7,005 nt of DNA from Nitrososphaeraceae archaeon (GCA_025449515.1 JANWJI010000023.1:1-7005); one strand, 5' to 3'; numbered from the stretch's first letter, positions 1-5,947 are shown. Notes: generated by a model from the letters alone, not told the origin. Made by a program: numbers and translations.

Positions 1-446
1 ATATCTCTTATAGAAAGTGATGCTACAACCTCTTGTGATGCTGTTGGATCACGACTACGGATATTTTTATCACTATTGCTCGCTATTATAGGAACAAATG
101 CAAATCTCGTTTTATCGAAAATCTTCAATACTTTACTTAAAGGCGAATTCATATCCACAGTTCCGGCAAAATCATCCATTATCTGTTCTGCAGTTATTTT
201 TAACCACTCTGGATAGCCAGTATTTATAATATTGAATATGATATGTTTGCTACTGATTATGCCAATAGGTTTCTTACTTTCGTTGATTACTATCAGCCCG
301 TCTACATAAATCTGGGGACCAATTGCTAGATATGTCGCTATCTGAAAGATGTAAGCAGTTGGATTTACGAATAAGCATGGTCGGCTAAAAATTTGAGCTG
401 CTACATCTTTAATTGGAATATCTAATAAAGTCGTAGTAGGATTCAT
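1..446 (-). CDS. CBS-domain protein, C-terminus beyond the left edge
   Basis: A minus-strand frame opens at the ATG at 446-444 and runs without a stop for about 148 codons to the left edge, so the gene is partial. An in-frame TGA at 458-456 makes this the first usable ATG. Residues about 15-75 look like a first CBS motif, ending in the typical strand-turn-strand pattern around GLIVINESKKPIGIISSKHI (residues 50-69). A second CBS motif begins with TAEQIMDDF near residue 85 and continues through SPLSKVLKIFDKTRFAFVPI. CBS pairs usually bind adenine nucleotides and regulate a partner domain or act as stand-alone sensors. No catalytic domain is visible here, and the ligand cannot be told. A TATA-like box lies about 20 bases upstream, implying a leaderless mRNA. 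Unlike its neighbours, the visible part carries no lesion. A decayed CBS gene lies directly upstream on the same strand. Confidence 0.8.
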   Translation of the reverse strand, partial: MNPTTTLLDIPIKDVAAQIFSRPCLFVNPTAYIFQIATYLAIGPQIYVDGLIVINESKKPIGIISSKHIIFNIINTGYPEWLKITAEQIMDDFAGTVDMNSPLSKVLKIFDKTRFAFVPIIASNSDKNIRSRDPTASQEVVASLSIRD

Positions 447-455
447 ATAAATTAT

Positions 456-748
456 TCATCTAATTTTATAAACAATACTACCAATCATATAAAAAAATAT
501 ATCACGATCTGTATATGTTGTTTCTGAATCTGTGAACTTACTGTATACTAATTGTTGGTCTATCAATATTTGATCGCTTTCAAAGTTGGGCACTAAGACT
601 TGATTCTTTGGTATTGCTCTAAATATATCTTTATTGATTATATGTCTAGTATTTTTGCTTTATTGTCAACAACAGAAAGTCTGCGGAACTCTTTTTCTTG
701 TGTAGTTTCCTTGGCATAACTTATCGATTTACTTGGATTTATTGTAAT
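456..748 (-). pseudogene. CBS-domain gene remnant (5' part lost, one frameshift)
   Basis: Read on the minus strand from about 748, one frame gives a typical CBS ending, KEFRRLSVVDNKAKILDI, then a stop (TAA, 640-638). The next frame continues exactly where a CBS domain should, with INKDIFRAIPKNQVLVPNF, and stays open to the TGA at 458-456. Restoring one base near 640 joins them into about 96 codons: a CBS domain tail followed by a 40-odd residue extension that I do not recognise. The 5' part is missing. The frame closes at 751-749, where it abuts the truncated SDR on the same strand. The remnant is therefore the 3' end of a CBS gene welded to the 5' part of a dehydrogenase gene. The CBS assignment rests on the RRLSVVD...KIL pattern and is fairly good; the parent protein is unknown. 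It may be a decayed paralogue of the CBS gene at 1-446. Confidence 0.6.
464..472 (-). promoter_or_regulatory. Archaeal TATA box for the CBS gene
   Basis: On the minus strand the sequence reads TTTATAAAA, the consensus-like archaeal box A, about 20-25 bases before the ATG at 446. Initiation about 25 bases downstream of the box would fall at or next to the ATG, so the transcript would be leaderless or nearly so. Confidence 0.5.
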
Positions 749-1338
749 TCACTCTGAGCCAAACCACCAACAAACCCCCTAAGGCCTGGTGTGTCTATCG
801 GACCCGGACTAATGGCATTGACTCGAATCTTCCTGTGTTTCAGCTCTGCTGCCCAGGAGCGTGTAAATGATCGCACAGCGGCCTTGGTTGCACCATAAAC
901 ACTGAACCCATCTGCGGCTTTTGATCCTGCGGTTGATGCGTTCAGAACGATCGAACCACCGTCGTGAAAGAGTGGAAGCGCCTTTTGCACAGTAAAAAGA
1001 AGCCCTTTGACGTTGACATTAAATGTTTTTTCAAAATGTGCTTGGGTAATTGTCTCCAATGAAGCCAATTCCCCTAGGCCGGCATTGGCGAACAGAATAT
1101 CAATACTACCCTTCTGCTCCTTCACTTTGCCATACAACCTATCAAGGTCTGCAAGATTGGAGACATCACCCTGAACACCAGTGATGTTTTTACCGATCTG
1201 CTTGACTGCAGCATCAACTTCGCCTGGCGCCTGTAATGAAAACATATGCGCCTTCTGACACGAACCGTAGTGCCGTGGCTAGGCCAATGCCGCTGTTTCC
1301 GCCAGTGATTACTGAGACTTACCTTCAAGCTTTTTCAT
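739..1338 (-). pseudogene. Short-chain dehydrogenase/reductase, frameshifted and C-terminally truncated
   Basis: The original start is the ATG at 1338-1336 (MKKLEGK). One base is missing just after it (about 1318): the next frame supplies SVITGGNSGIGLATALRF, the NAD(P)-binding TGGNSGIG motif of classical SDRs. A second frame change between about 1215 and 1236 leads into the longest open piece (739-1245). That piece shows GDVSNLADLDRLY (cofactor-contacting Asp), the FANAG motif, the active-site Asn in FNVNVKG, the Ser in SIVLNASTAGS, the catalytic YGATK and the PGPIDTPG loop. The fold then stops after GGLAQSE: about 60-70 residues of a roughly 245-residue family are missing, and a CBS remnant follows. 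All catalytic residues survive but are split between frames, so no functional enzyme is expected. Family members reduce or oxidise small alcohols and ketones; the substrate is unknown. The stretch is richer in G+C than the surrounding spacers, suggesting horizontal acquisition. Confidence 0.88.
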
Positions 1339-1366
1339 GATTTCTATTACTATTTGGAGTTTTTTT

Positions 1367-1501
1367 ATGTTTGTAAAAGATGAGCTAACATCTTACTACT
1401 CCCAAACCAGTCCCACGATTCCATCTACAATATTATTACCAGATCAGATAAAGCAAGAACAAGAAATTAAATTGTCTCAATATAAGGACTTGATTAAGTA
1501 A
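1367..1501 (+). CDS. Possible 44-residue hypothetical protein
   Basis: An ATG at 1367 opens a 45-codon frame ending at TAA 1499-1501, divergent from the SDR pseudogene. A GGAG lies seven bases upstream (1356-1359), the clearest Shine-Dalgarno-like site in the window. The product starts MFVKDELTSYYSQ, is Gln- and Lys-rich towards its end (DQIKQEQEIKLSQ), and has no signal peptide, membrane segment or motif that I recognise. The ORF is short enough to be chance in AT-rich DNA. The ribosome-site match and polar composition are the only support. Confidence 0.25.
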   Translation: MFVKDELTSYYSQTSPTIPSTILLPDQIKQEQEIKLSQYKDLIK

Positions 1502-1533
1502 TAATAGCTATAACTGTAATCACCATAGTCTAA

Positions 1534-1928
1534 TTATGAAGTATCAATTCTAGCTAGCCAATGATGAGTAATCCAGTTTTCAAATTTCTTGTTAGAGGTA
1601 TTTTTCTGACCTTCGTTATATTGTCGGCATCGCCATCAACTACACATCTAAATTCGGGCTTTTCGCTTAATAACTTGGACTAAAGCCTTCAACTTTAGGC
1701 TGTGTTGTATTCTCGTGCTGTGAAACTTCTTTGCCGCTGACCTTTTGTACTAATTTTGAGTAAGGCGACTGCAGATCTAACGCTCTCAGGTAAAACACTT
1801 TCCTCCGTAAAACTATTGCCAACTGCACCCGACTCGATCAATATCATCTTGATCCAAGGGCTAAGTTCGTATGCAATAGTTTTACTCAAACCTTCAAGAG
1901 CAAATTTGGTTACCAAAGGGTAACTCAA
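1534..1928 (-). pseudogene. Second SDR remnant: C-terminal half only, with frameshifts
   Basis: The minus strand from 1928 to 1695 encodes the second half of a classical SDR: YPLVTKFALEGLSKTIAYEL carries the catalytic Tyr-x3-Lys, followed by ILIESGAVGNSFTEES, the loop after the active site. The frame begins after an in-frame TAA with no plausible start (the first candidate is TTG) and the Rossmann half is absent. After the stop at 1695, other frames continue the family's tail: KVEGFSPSY, then LLSEKPEFRCVVDGDADNI, then KKFENWITHH, ending at TAA 1536-1534. At least two frame changes are therefore present besides the 5' deletion. The ALEGLS and YELSPW pattern differs from the SDR at 739-1338, so this is a different subfamily rather than a piece of the same gene. 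Where the 5' half should be, the alcohol dehydrogenase promoter now sits. Confidence 0.82.
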
Positions 1929-1960
1929 TTTACTTTATCTCACCTGCGTATTATTATAGT

Positions 1961-1969
1961 ATTATATAC
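1961..1969 (+). promoter_or_regulatory. TATA box for the alcohol dehydrogenase gene
   Basis: ATTATATAC lies about 30-37 bases before the ATG at 1998, the spacing seen at the other plus-strand genes here. It supports 1998 (MYMRSVQ) rather than 1972 as the original start and implies a very short leader. Confidence 0.45.
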
Positions 1970-1997
1970 GTATGCAGCTCAATGGTGAAAAAGAACA

Positions 1998-3042
1998 ATG
2001 TATATGCGTTCAGTCCAAGTTTCTAAAGCTAATGGGCCTTTTGAAATTGTGGAACGAGAGGTTCCAAAGCCGGGTCCTATGGAAGTGCGTATCAAAGTCC
2101 AAGCCTGCGGCATCTGTCACAGCGATAATATCACAAAGCAAGGATTATTTCCAGGAATCAAATATCCAAGGGCTCCAGGACATGAAGTAGCAGGTGTTGT
2201 AGACGAAGTAGGAGGAGGTGTCATCTCCGAATGGAAGTCCGGACAGAGGGTCGCTGTTGGCTGGTATGGGGGTCATTGTGGCCATCGTGAATCCTGCAGA
2301 CGTGGGGATTTTATTACCTGTAAGTATGCTTAAGTGCCTGGGATTTCATATGATGGCGGCTACGCAGACTCATTCAGCTTTAGCATTAATCCCTGAGCAT
2401 CTTTCATCTATAGAAGCTGCACCACTTATGTGTGCTGGTATCACTACATATAATGCTCTTAGAAATAGCGGCGCACGAATAGGTGATGCAGTTGCTATCC
2501 TTGGAATAGGTGGACTTTGTCATCTAGGAATTCAGTTTGCAGCCAAGATGGGTTTTAGGACCGTTGCCATCGGACGAGGAAAGGATAAGGAGGAGATGGT
2601 AAAAAAGCTTGGTGCCATTCACTACATTGATAGCCAATCTCAAAATGTTGTTGAAGAACTTGTCAAGTTTGGCAGTAGTAGTCAAAATGGTGTAGCAGTA
2701 GAAGGTGCAGATGGTGTCAAAGTCATCCTTGCAACAGCCCCAAGTGGAAAAGCAAAGAGTGAAGTATTGGGCGGTTTATCTGTCAATGGGAAACTTATCG
2801 TTGCAGGTGCTTCTGATGAAAGCATTGAAGTGTCTCCAAACCTAATGTTACTTGGGCGTAGATCGATTATGGGCTGGCCTAGTGGTACTTCTATCGATTC
2901 ACAAGATACACTCTCCTTTAGCGTTCATTCAGGCGTAAGGTCAATAAATCAAGTGTTTCCACTTGAGCGTGCACCAGAAGCCTTTGAGTTAATGATGAGT
3001 GGTAAAGCTAGGTTTAGATGTGTACTTACAACAGGTAACTAG
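1998..3042 (+). pseudogene. Zinc-dependent alcohol dehydrogenase (MDR family), broken by a stop and a frameshift
   Basis: The gene encodes a medium-chain zinc alcohol dehydrogenase, oxidising alcohols or reducing aldehydes with NAD(P). Residues 1-111 hold the GroES-like half: ACGICHSDN (catalytic Zn ligand Cys40), PGHEVAG (His62, Glu63) and the structural zinc site at Cys94, position 97, Cys100 and Cys108. The frame then meets TAA at 2331-2333, where the family usually has a Gln (CKYAQ), an apparent CAA-to-TAA change. The same frame continues VPGISYDGGYAD before a frameshift near 2363-2375, where several residues also seem to be missing. The second frame supplies ALALIPEHLSSIEAAPLMCA (third catalytic ligand Cys), the Rossmann motif and the tail to TAG 3040-3042. 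Two further lesions: structural-zinc residue 97 is Arg (GHRESC) instead of Cys, and the nucleotide-binding loop reads GIGGLCHLG where the family has GIGGLGHLG. Length matches the family at about 345 residues. The gene is clearly dead as a single polypeptide, with old decay. Confidence 0.9.
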
Positions 3043-3050
3043 GGCGAGTG

Positions 3051-3080
3051 TGTATTGAAGAATATTGTATTGAAGAATAC
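3051..3080 (+). repeat. 15-base tandem duplication just after the dehydrogenase
   Basis: TGTATTGAAGAATA plus one base occurs twice head to tail (3051-3065 and 3066-3080), differing only at the last base. Being 15 bases, it preserves frame: a short frame starting with GTG at 3048 reads VCIEEYCIEEYKVLQQLGQM and ends at TGA 3126-3128. That 26-codon frame may be a gene remnant (the part after the repeat looks protein-like) but I do not recognise it. Slippage during replication is the simplest origin. Confidence 0.65.
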
Positions 3081-3210
3081 AAAGTCCTCCAGCAATTAGG
3101 TCAGATGGCCATTCCAACTGGTGTTTGAATAATGTTTGTACCTATAACTGAAGAAAAATGTTCGTAGAATTGAATGAATAACACATTTTTCCATATATAT
3201 TCAGTAAAAT

Positions 3211-3220
3211 CTTATAAATC
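3211..3220 (+). promoter_or_regulatory. TATA box for the hydrolase gene
   Basis: CTTATAAATC is the best archaeal box A match in the window, 26-35 bases before the ATG at 3246. Initiation about 25 bases downstream places the transcript start within a few bases of the ATG. Confidence 0.55.
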
Positions 3221-3245
3221 AAAACTGGAAACTCGTAAAAGAGGA

Positions 3246-3504
3246 ATGTCCACCTTTGTAATAATTCATGGATGTTGTCATGGTGGTTGGTGCTGGAAAA
3301 AAACTTACTCCTATTCTTAGAAAATCTCGACACGAAGTATATACACCTACACTTACAGGATTGGGAGAGAGAAGTCATCTGGTGTCAAAAAATGTTAATC
3401 TGAATACTCATATTGAGAATGCATTAAACACTAAAAATTCGAACCCTCTCTATCTACCAAAAATTCGTTTGGAAGTCAGACCATTTGATGGATGTAAATT
3501 ATAG
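3246..3504 (+). pseudogene. Alpha/beta hydrolase, frameshifted and C-terminally truncated
   Basis: From the ATG at 3246 the frame reads MSTFVIIHGCCHGGWCWKK, the typical first strand and HG oxyanion loop of esterase-like alpha/beta hydrolases. An extra A in the run at 3297-3303 shifts the frame. The next frame continues LTPILRKSRHEVYTPTLTGL, then GERSHLVSKNVNLNTHIEN, both very typical of this family. Similarity fades near 3425, and the tail to TAG 3502-3504 looks unrelated. The nucleophile elbow (GHSxGG), catalytic acid and His, normally in the remaining two thirds of a roughly 240-residue protein, are absent. Family members hydrolyse esters or related small substrates in the cytoplasm. It follows the alcohol dehydrogenase by about 200 bases but has its own TATA box. 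The lost 3' part is replaced directly by the next pseudogene, another deletion joint. Confidence 0.85.
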
Positions 3505-3514
3505 GAATTATTAA

Positions 3515-4006
3515 CTATATTATCAAACTCGAGCCTATTTGGACTATGCGCAAGAAAATGATAAAAAGAGTAATTTAAAGCCATTGACGCCAAACAAAAC
3601 AATAATGCCTCTATTCAGAAGGGGTGCACAAGAAAAACTAGACTACAAATATGATGCTGAGTATATGGGCTGACACAGAGCTTATCCCAAGAAGCGAGAT
3701 ACCGAGATTTTAATCTACCACGACAGGATCATTTTGAAAAAACTAGAGTTGGGTATCCCTTTTGAATGGATGATAAACGTTGAAAATTCTGATGCAGAAA
3801 GACTAACGAAGACGAGAATGATCCTTACGCCATTCTTCCTGGGATTCTTCTGGAAAAAGAAATACCTCTATACGGTCATTGATTATCATGATGGGATTGA
3901 TAATCAATCAGTAATATTAGATCTTCATAGATCGATAGAGAAGGTGCAAGGCATAATCTATCAAAGATGCTTCCTAGTAGAAAAAGAAAAGAACAACAAT
4001 AAATGA
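3515..4006 (+). pseudogene. Small PH-like archaeal protein with an in-frame TGA
   Basis: One frame is open from 3515 to TGA 4004-4006 apart from a single TGA at 3671-3673. Before it the frame reads MPLFRRGAQEKLDYKYDAEYM plus Gly; after it HRAYPKKRDTEILIYHDRII and then LGIPFEWMINVENSD. The read-through is seamless and I recall an archaeal family with LGGHKAYPKK at this point, so the TGA probably replaces a Gly codon (GGA). Later come a hydrophobic stretch (ILTPFFLGFFWKKKYLYTVI), a DYHDGIDNQSVILDLHRSIE segment, a Tyr-Gln-Arg near the end and a basic tail. Strand-rich layout with a hydrophobic central hairpin suggests a PH-like, membrane-proximal domain; that is inference. No good start survives: the frame opens at 3515 after TAA, with a TTG at 3539 as the only candidate, so the 5' end may be deleted along with the end of the hydrolase gene. 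Confidence 0.6.
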
Positions 4007-4017
4007 ATAGGAAAAAT

Positions 4018-4045
4018 CTCACTAGTCTACCTATCTAGCAGTGAG
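4018..4045 (+). terminator. Weak hairpin after the PH-like gene
   Basis: CTCACTAG at 4018-4025 pairs with CTAGCAGTGAG at 4035-4045, with two unpaired bases and a nine-base loop, 12 bases after the stop codon. No T-run follows, so it is not a standard intrinsic terminator. It may be chance. Confidence 0.2.
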
Positions 4046-4398
4046 AAGTAGCTGCTGTTTTGTAGATTCCAAAAGTAGCTTCATTAACCGTAGGATCGTC
4101 AAGATACCAGGACTAGCCTTGTAATAAGAATATGATGAATTAAAACACTTAAAAAATATATTTATTCATATTAAGTATTAAATGTGTTATATTCGGTTGT
4201 GAATTACAAATAATATTGTTTATGGATATAACACCATTTCCAATATGTAGCTGATAACGCAGCTATCACAGTATGACCTGTTCGTTTAAAGTCTGCAAAC
4301 GCATGATCGATATCTGAACTTTAGAAGTTACGAATAAAACGTAGTTTTCTCCTAGAGAAAATAGGAAATAGAAGCCCAGTTACTGTCGACAGGAGCGC
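4046..4398. other. Spacer, about 350 bases, with a possible minus-strand coding relic
   Basis: No plus-strand gene is visible. On the minus strand one frame is open from beyond 4435 to TAA 4323-4321, giving a hydrophobic, basic piece (NALLSTVTGLLFPIFSRRK). The same frame continues below that stop as SSDIDHAFADFKRTGHTVIA, ending at TAA 4206-4204. The second piece looks protein-like and could be the C-terminal end of an enzyme that I cannot name. Because the first piece overlaps the start and TATA box of the next gene on the opposite strand, part of this may be chance. The 4140-4220 stretch is extremely AT-rich. Confidence 0.25.
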
Positions 4399-4407
4399 AT
4401 TTATATG
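4399..4407 (+). promoter_or_regulatory. TATA box for the Cys/His-rich gene
   Basis: ATTTATATG ends 29 bases before the ATG at 4436, in a typical archaeal position for a leaderless or nearly leaderless mRNA. Confidence 0.5.
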
Positions 4408-4435
4408 TAAACTAATGAGTAGTAAGTGAATTATA

Positions 4436-4678
4436 ATGAAACAATCAGAATTATGTGATATTAAATTCTGTAAAAATAAAACTGCCGAAGCATGTGTATG
4501 GCATCATCATAATAATGTAGACTGTAACTTCAATCCCTTTACAGATAAGGAAGATGAATCGCATTGTATACTCAAATTCTGCAGTAAACATGCAGAGGAA
4601 TATAAATTAGTTCAAAAGAGTGATAATCTAAAGGAATTGGACATTCAGTTTAAGGACAAGAAACATCTCCATCATTAA
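4436..4678 (+). CDS. Small Cys/His-rich, probably zinc-binding protein (80 residues)
   Basis: This is one of the few intact genes: a continuous frame from ATG 4436 to TAA 4676-4678 with a TATA box at normal distance. Six Cys (7, 12, 20, 30, 44, 49) and a set of His (23-25, 43, 52) are arranged as two matching halves: CDIKFC near the start and CILKFC near the middle. These are followed by AC...HHH...C and by SKH respectively. Such spacing resembles small treble-clef or B-box/AN1-like zinc fingers, where paired CxxxxC knuckles and a later CxxH bind two metals; that assignment is inference. The last third (KLVQKSDNLKELDIQFKDKK) is charged and helical-looking and ends in His-His. No signal peptide or membrane segment is seen. 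It stands alone between two long spacers, with no operon partner. It may bind nucleic acid or protein, or buffer metal; the sequence does not decide. Confidence 0.72.
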   Translation: MKQSELCDIKFCKNKTAEACVWHHHNNVDCNFNPFTDKEDESHCILKFCSKHAEEYKLVQKSDNLKELDIQFKDKKHLHH

Positions 4679-4989
4679 GCAACAATCTAATAATATGATA
4701 AGATTGCAGAACATCAGGTTAGAAAGGATCTGTGACTGGATCACAAAGTAGTTGTTGATGCTGGATACCTCAACTAATTTTTCGTTTTATTCTTCATCGC
4801 TGGTTTTTCATGCTTAGGGTCAACACTGTTATCTACTCGAATTATTTGCCTTTTTCAAATAAAACGTTATAACGACTCGTGATGTAGAAAGCTGAAGATG
4901 AACAACGCAAGTATTCATAAACGTCATTTTAGTAATTCGAAAACGAAGTCATACATTTTAGCGTCAAATCACTTATCAAAAGGTAAATA
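4679..4989. other. Spacer of about 310 bases, no convincing gene
   Basis: No gene is evident. A 26-codon minus-strand frame between stops (4851 to TAG 4776-4774) reads RQIIRVDNSVDPKHEKPAMK and looks coding-like, but has no start and no family I can name. A plus-strand frame near 4741-4773 (DHKVVVDAGYLN) could be a scrap of a transposase, but is too short to claim. The stretch also holds one copy of a 16-base direct repeat and small palindromes at 4731-4745 and 4865-4874. Confidence 0.3.
4776..4791 (+). repeat. 16-base direct repeat, copy 1
   Basis: AATTTTTCGTTTTATT is identical to the copy at 5180-5195, about 400 bases away in the same orientation. T-rich tracts of this kind can serve as archaeal transcription terminators; this copy lies about 100 bases after the stop of the Cys/His-rich gene. 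It could equally be the trace of an old duplication. Confidence 0.5.
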
Positions 4990-5118
4990 ATGAGGATTTT
5001 AATTCCACTATTCATTGGTTCAATAGAGCTATTTTCATATATTAGACACGCATTAAACACGTGGAATATGATTTTCAATAAGCAGGAAAAATTTGTGATA
5101 CCATTTCTGGGTATCTAA
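4990..5118 (+). CDS. Possible 42-residue hydrophobic peptide
   Basis: ATG 4990 to TAA 5116-5118 encodes a short protein beginning MRILIPLFIGSIELFSYIRH. That hydrophobic N-terminal segment, preceded by one Arg, could be a membrane anchor; the rest is mixed (NTWNMIFNKQEKFVIPF). An AGGT lies seven bases before the ATG. I recognise no family. It may be a real small membrane protein, the 5' end of a longer decayed gene, or chance. Confidence 0.25.
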   Translation: MRILIPLFIGSIELFSYIRHALNTWNMIFNKQEKFVIPFLGI

Positions 5119-5179
5119 TTTTAAAGTTATCAATGATACTGAGGCAAAACTAACCAGAAAAAGGTCCTATTCATTTAAC

Positions 5180-5195
5180 AATTTTTCGTTTTATT
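5180..5195 (+). repeat. 16-base direct repeat, copy 2
   Basis: This is an exact copy of the sequence at 4776-4791. It lies about 60 bases after the stop of the possible 42-residue ORF, inside a spacer (5119-5335) in which I see no gene. If these T-rich tracts are terminators, this one would end transcripts from 4990. Confidence 0.5.
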
Positions 5196-5335
5196 GATCT
5201 CTCTTGTATGCAATATCTACAAATAAAGCTGACCAGATTATTATCTATTCTAGTTTGCAGCAATTCTTGTCCAATAAAAGTGAATATTGAACTCCTGTCA
5301 TAAAATACTTCATTTCATGATCAAACAGAGGAATA

Positions 5336-5345
5336 TTTAATAAAA
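5336..5345 (+). promoter_or_regulatory. TATA box for the TIR-domain gene
   Basis: TTTAATAAAA lies 25-34 bases before the ATG at 5370, matching the promoter spacing of the other plus-strand genes. Confidence 0.45.
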
Positions 5346-5369
5346 GCATTCCCAATCTAGGAAACTATT

Positions 5370-5947
5370 ATGCGATGGGAGAAAATGTACATGAGTTATG
5401 CACCCGAAGATGAGGCGGTGGCGATATTGATTGCCAGATCTTTATCCAGAATAGGTGCCGAGCCTTATTTTCCTAGCCGTGGATCGGAAGTCTCAGCAGA
5501 ATCAAATATTAAACAATTAAATGACAGCAACTGTTTCATTCCTATCCTAACAGATAACGGTTTCAAATCAAGTTTCGTAAATCAAGAATAGGTTATGCGA
5601 TAGCAAAGAAAAACCTTGGGCTGTTTCCATTTATCGAAAAATCACAGCCTTCTCACACTATAAGCCGCAGCACGGAGAAAATTATATTCGATCCTGATAG
5701 CATGGATGATGCCATTTATAATTTGATCTGTGCTCTTCTGGCGTACATCGGCCGCAATGAATTTATTGAATGGGTGTTAGGATTTGTGACCATACAATGT
5801 AGAAGGTGCGATAGATGTTATACAGAACCCTTGCCGTCTCTAGAAGATGTTAAGAGTGCAGTAGAAGAAAAGAAGGTTTTTAATTCAGATTGTAAATGCA
5901 ACACAATAAATTATTACAGTCCAAAAACGTTTCTGGTTTCTACATAG
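5370..5947 (+). pseudogene. TIR-domain plus zinc-ribbon protein, split by a one-base deletion
   Basis: The first frame (5370-5591) reads KMYMSYAPEDEAVAILIARS, then GAEPYFP, CFIPILTDNGFKSSFVNQE, then TAG. This is a TIR-like fold: the first strand with SYAPED, the strand IPILT, and FVNQE, whose Glu73 aligns with the catalytic Glu of NAD-cleaving TIR enzymes (SARM1 WVHKE). Restoring one A at about 5588 gives NQEIGYAIAKKNLGLFPFIE and an uninterrupted frame to TAG 5945-5947, about 192 residues in all. Residues about 110-137 form a hydrophobic helix region. A zinc ribbon follows: CRRCDRC (144, 147, 150) with YTEPLPS, then CKC (175, 177). TIR enzymes hydrolyse or cyclise NAD in defence or signalling; the zinc ribbon may sense a partner or nucleic acid. 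No effector partner or defence operon is next to it. It has only one lesion, so the break is recent, a sequencing error, or a regulated shift. The TIR call is good; enzymatic activity is unproven. Confidence 0.72.

Noticed and set aside
1122..1328. 68-codon minus-strand ORF
   Set aside because: It is the wrong frame of the SDR pseudogene; the true frame over the same bases gives TGGNSGIG, while this one gives a basic, Trp-rich nonsense peptide.
1972..2190. 72-codon plus-strand ORF
   Set aside because: Shadow of the alcohol dehydrogenase 5' part; the 1998 frame carries ACGICHSDN and PGHEVAG.
3142..3378. 78-codon minus-strand ORF
   Set aside because: Antisense to the hydrolase start and its TATA box; no motif.
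4731..4745. TGTGA-N5-TCACA inverted repeat resembling a CRP/FNR site
   Set aside because: Five-base arms occur by chance, the site is not next to a promoter, and the window looks archaeal.
4865..4874. Ten-base palindrome CGTTATAACG as an operator
   Set aside because: Single copy, no gene start nearby, and short enough for chance.
5580..5595. Programmed frameshift in the TIR gene
   Set aside because: No standard slippery heptamer or following stem is seen, and a one-base deletion matches the general decay; kept only as an alternative.
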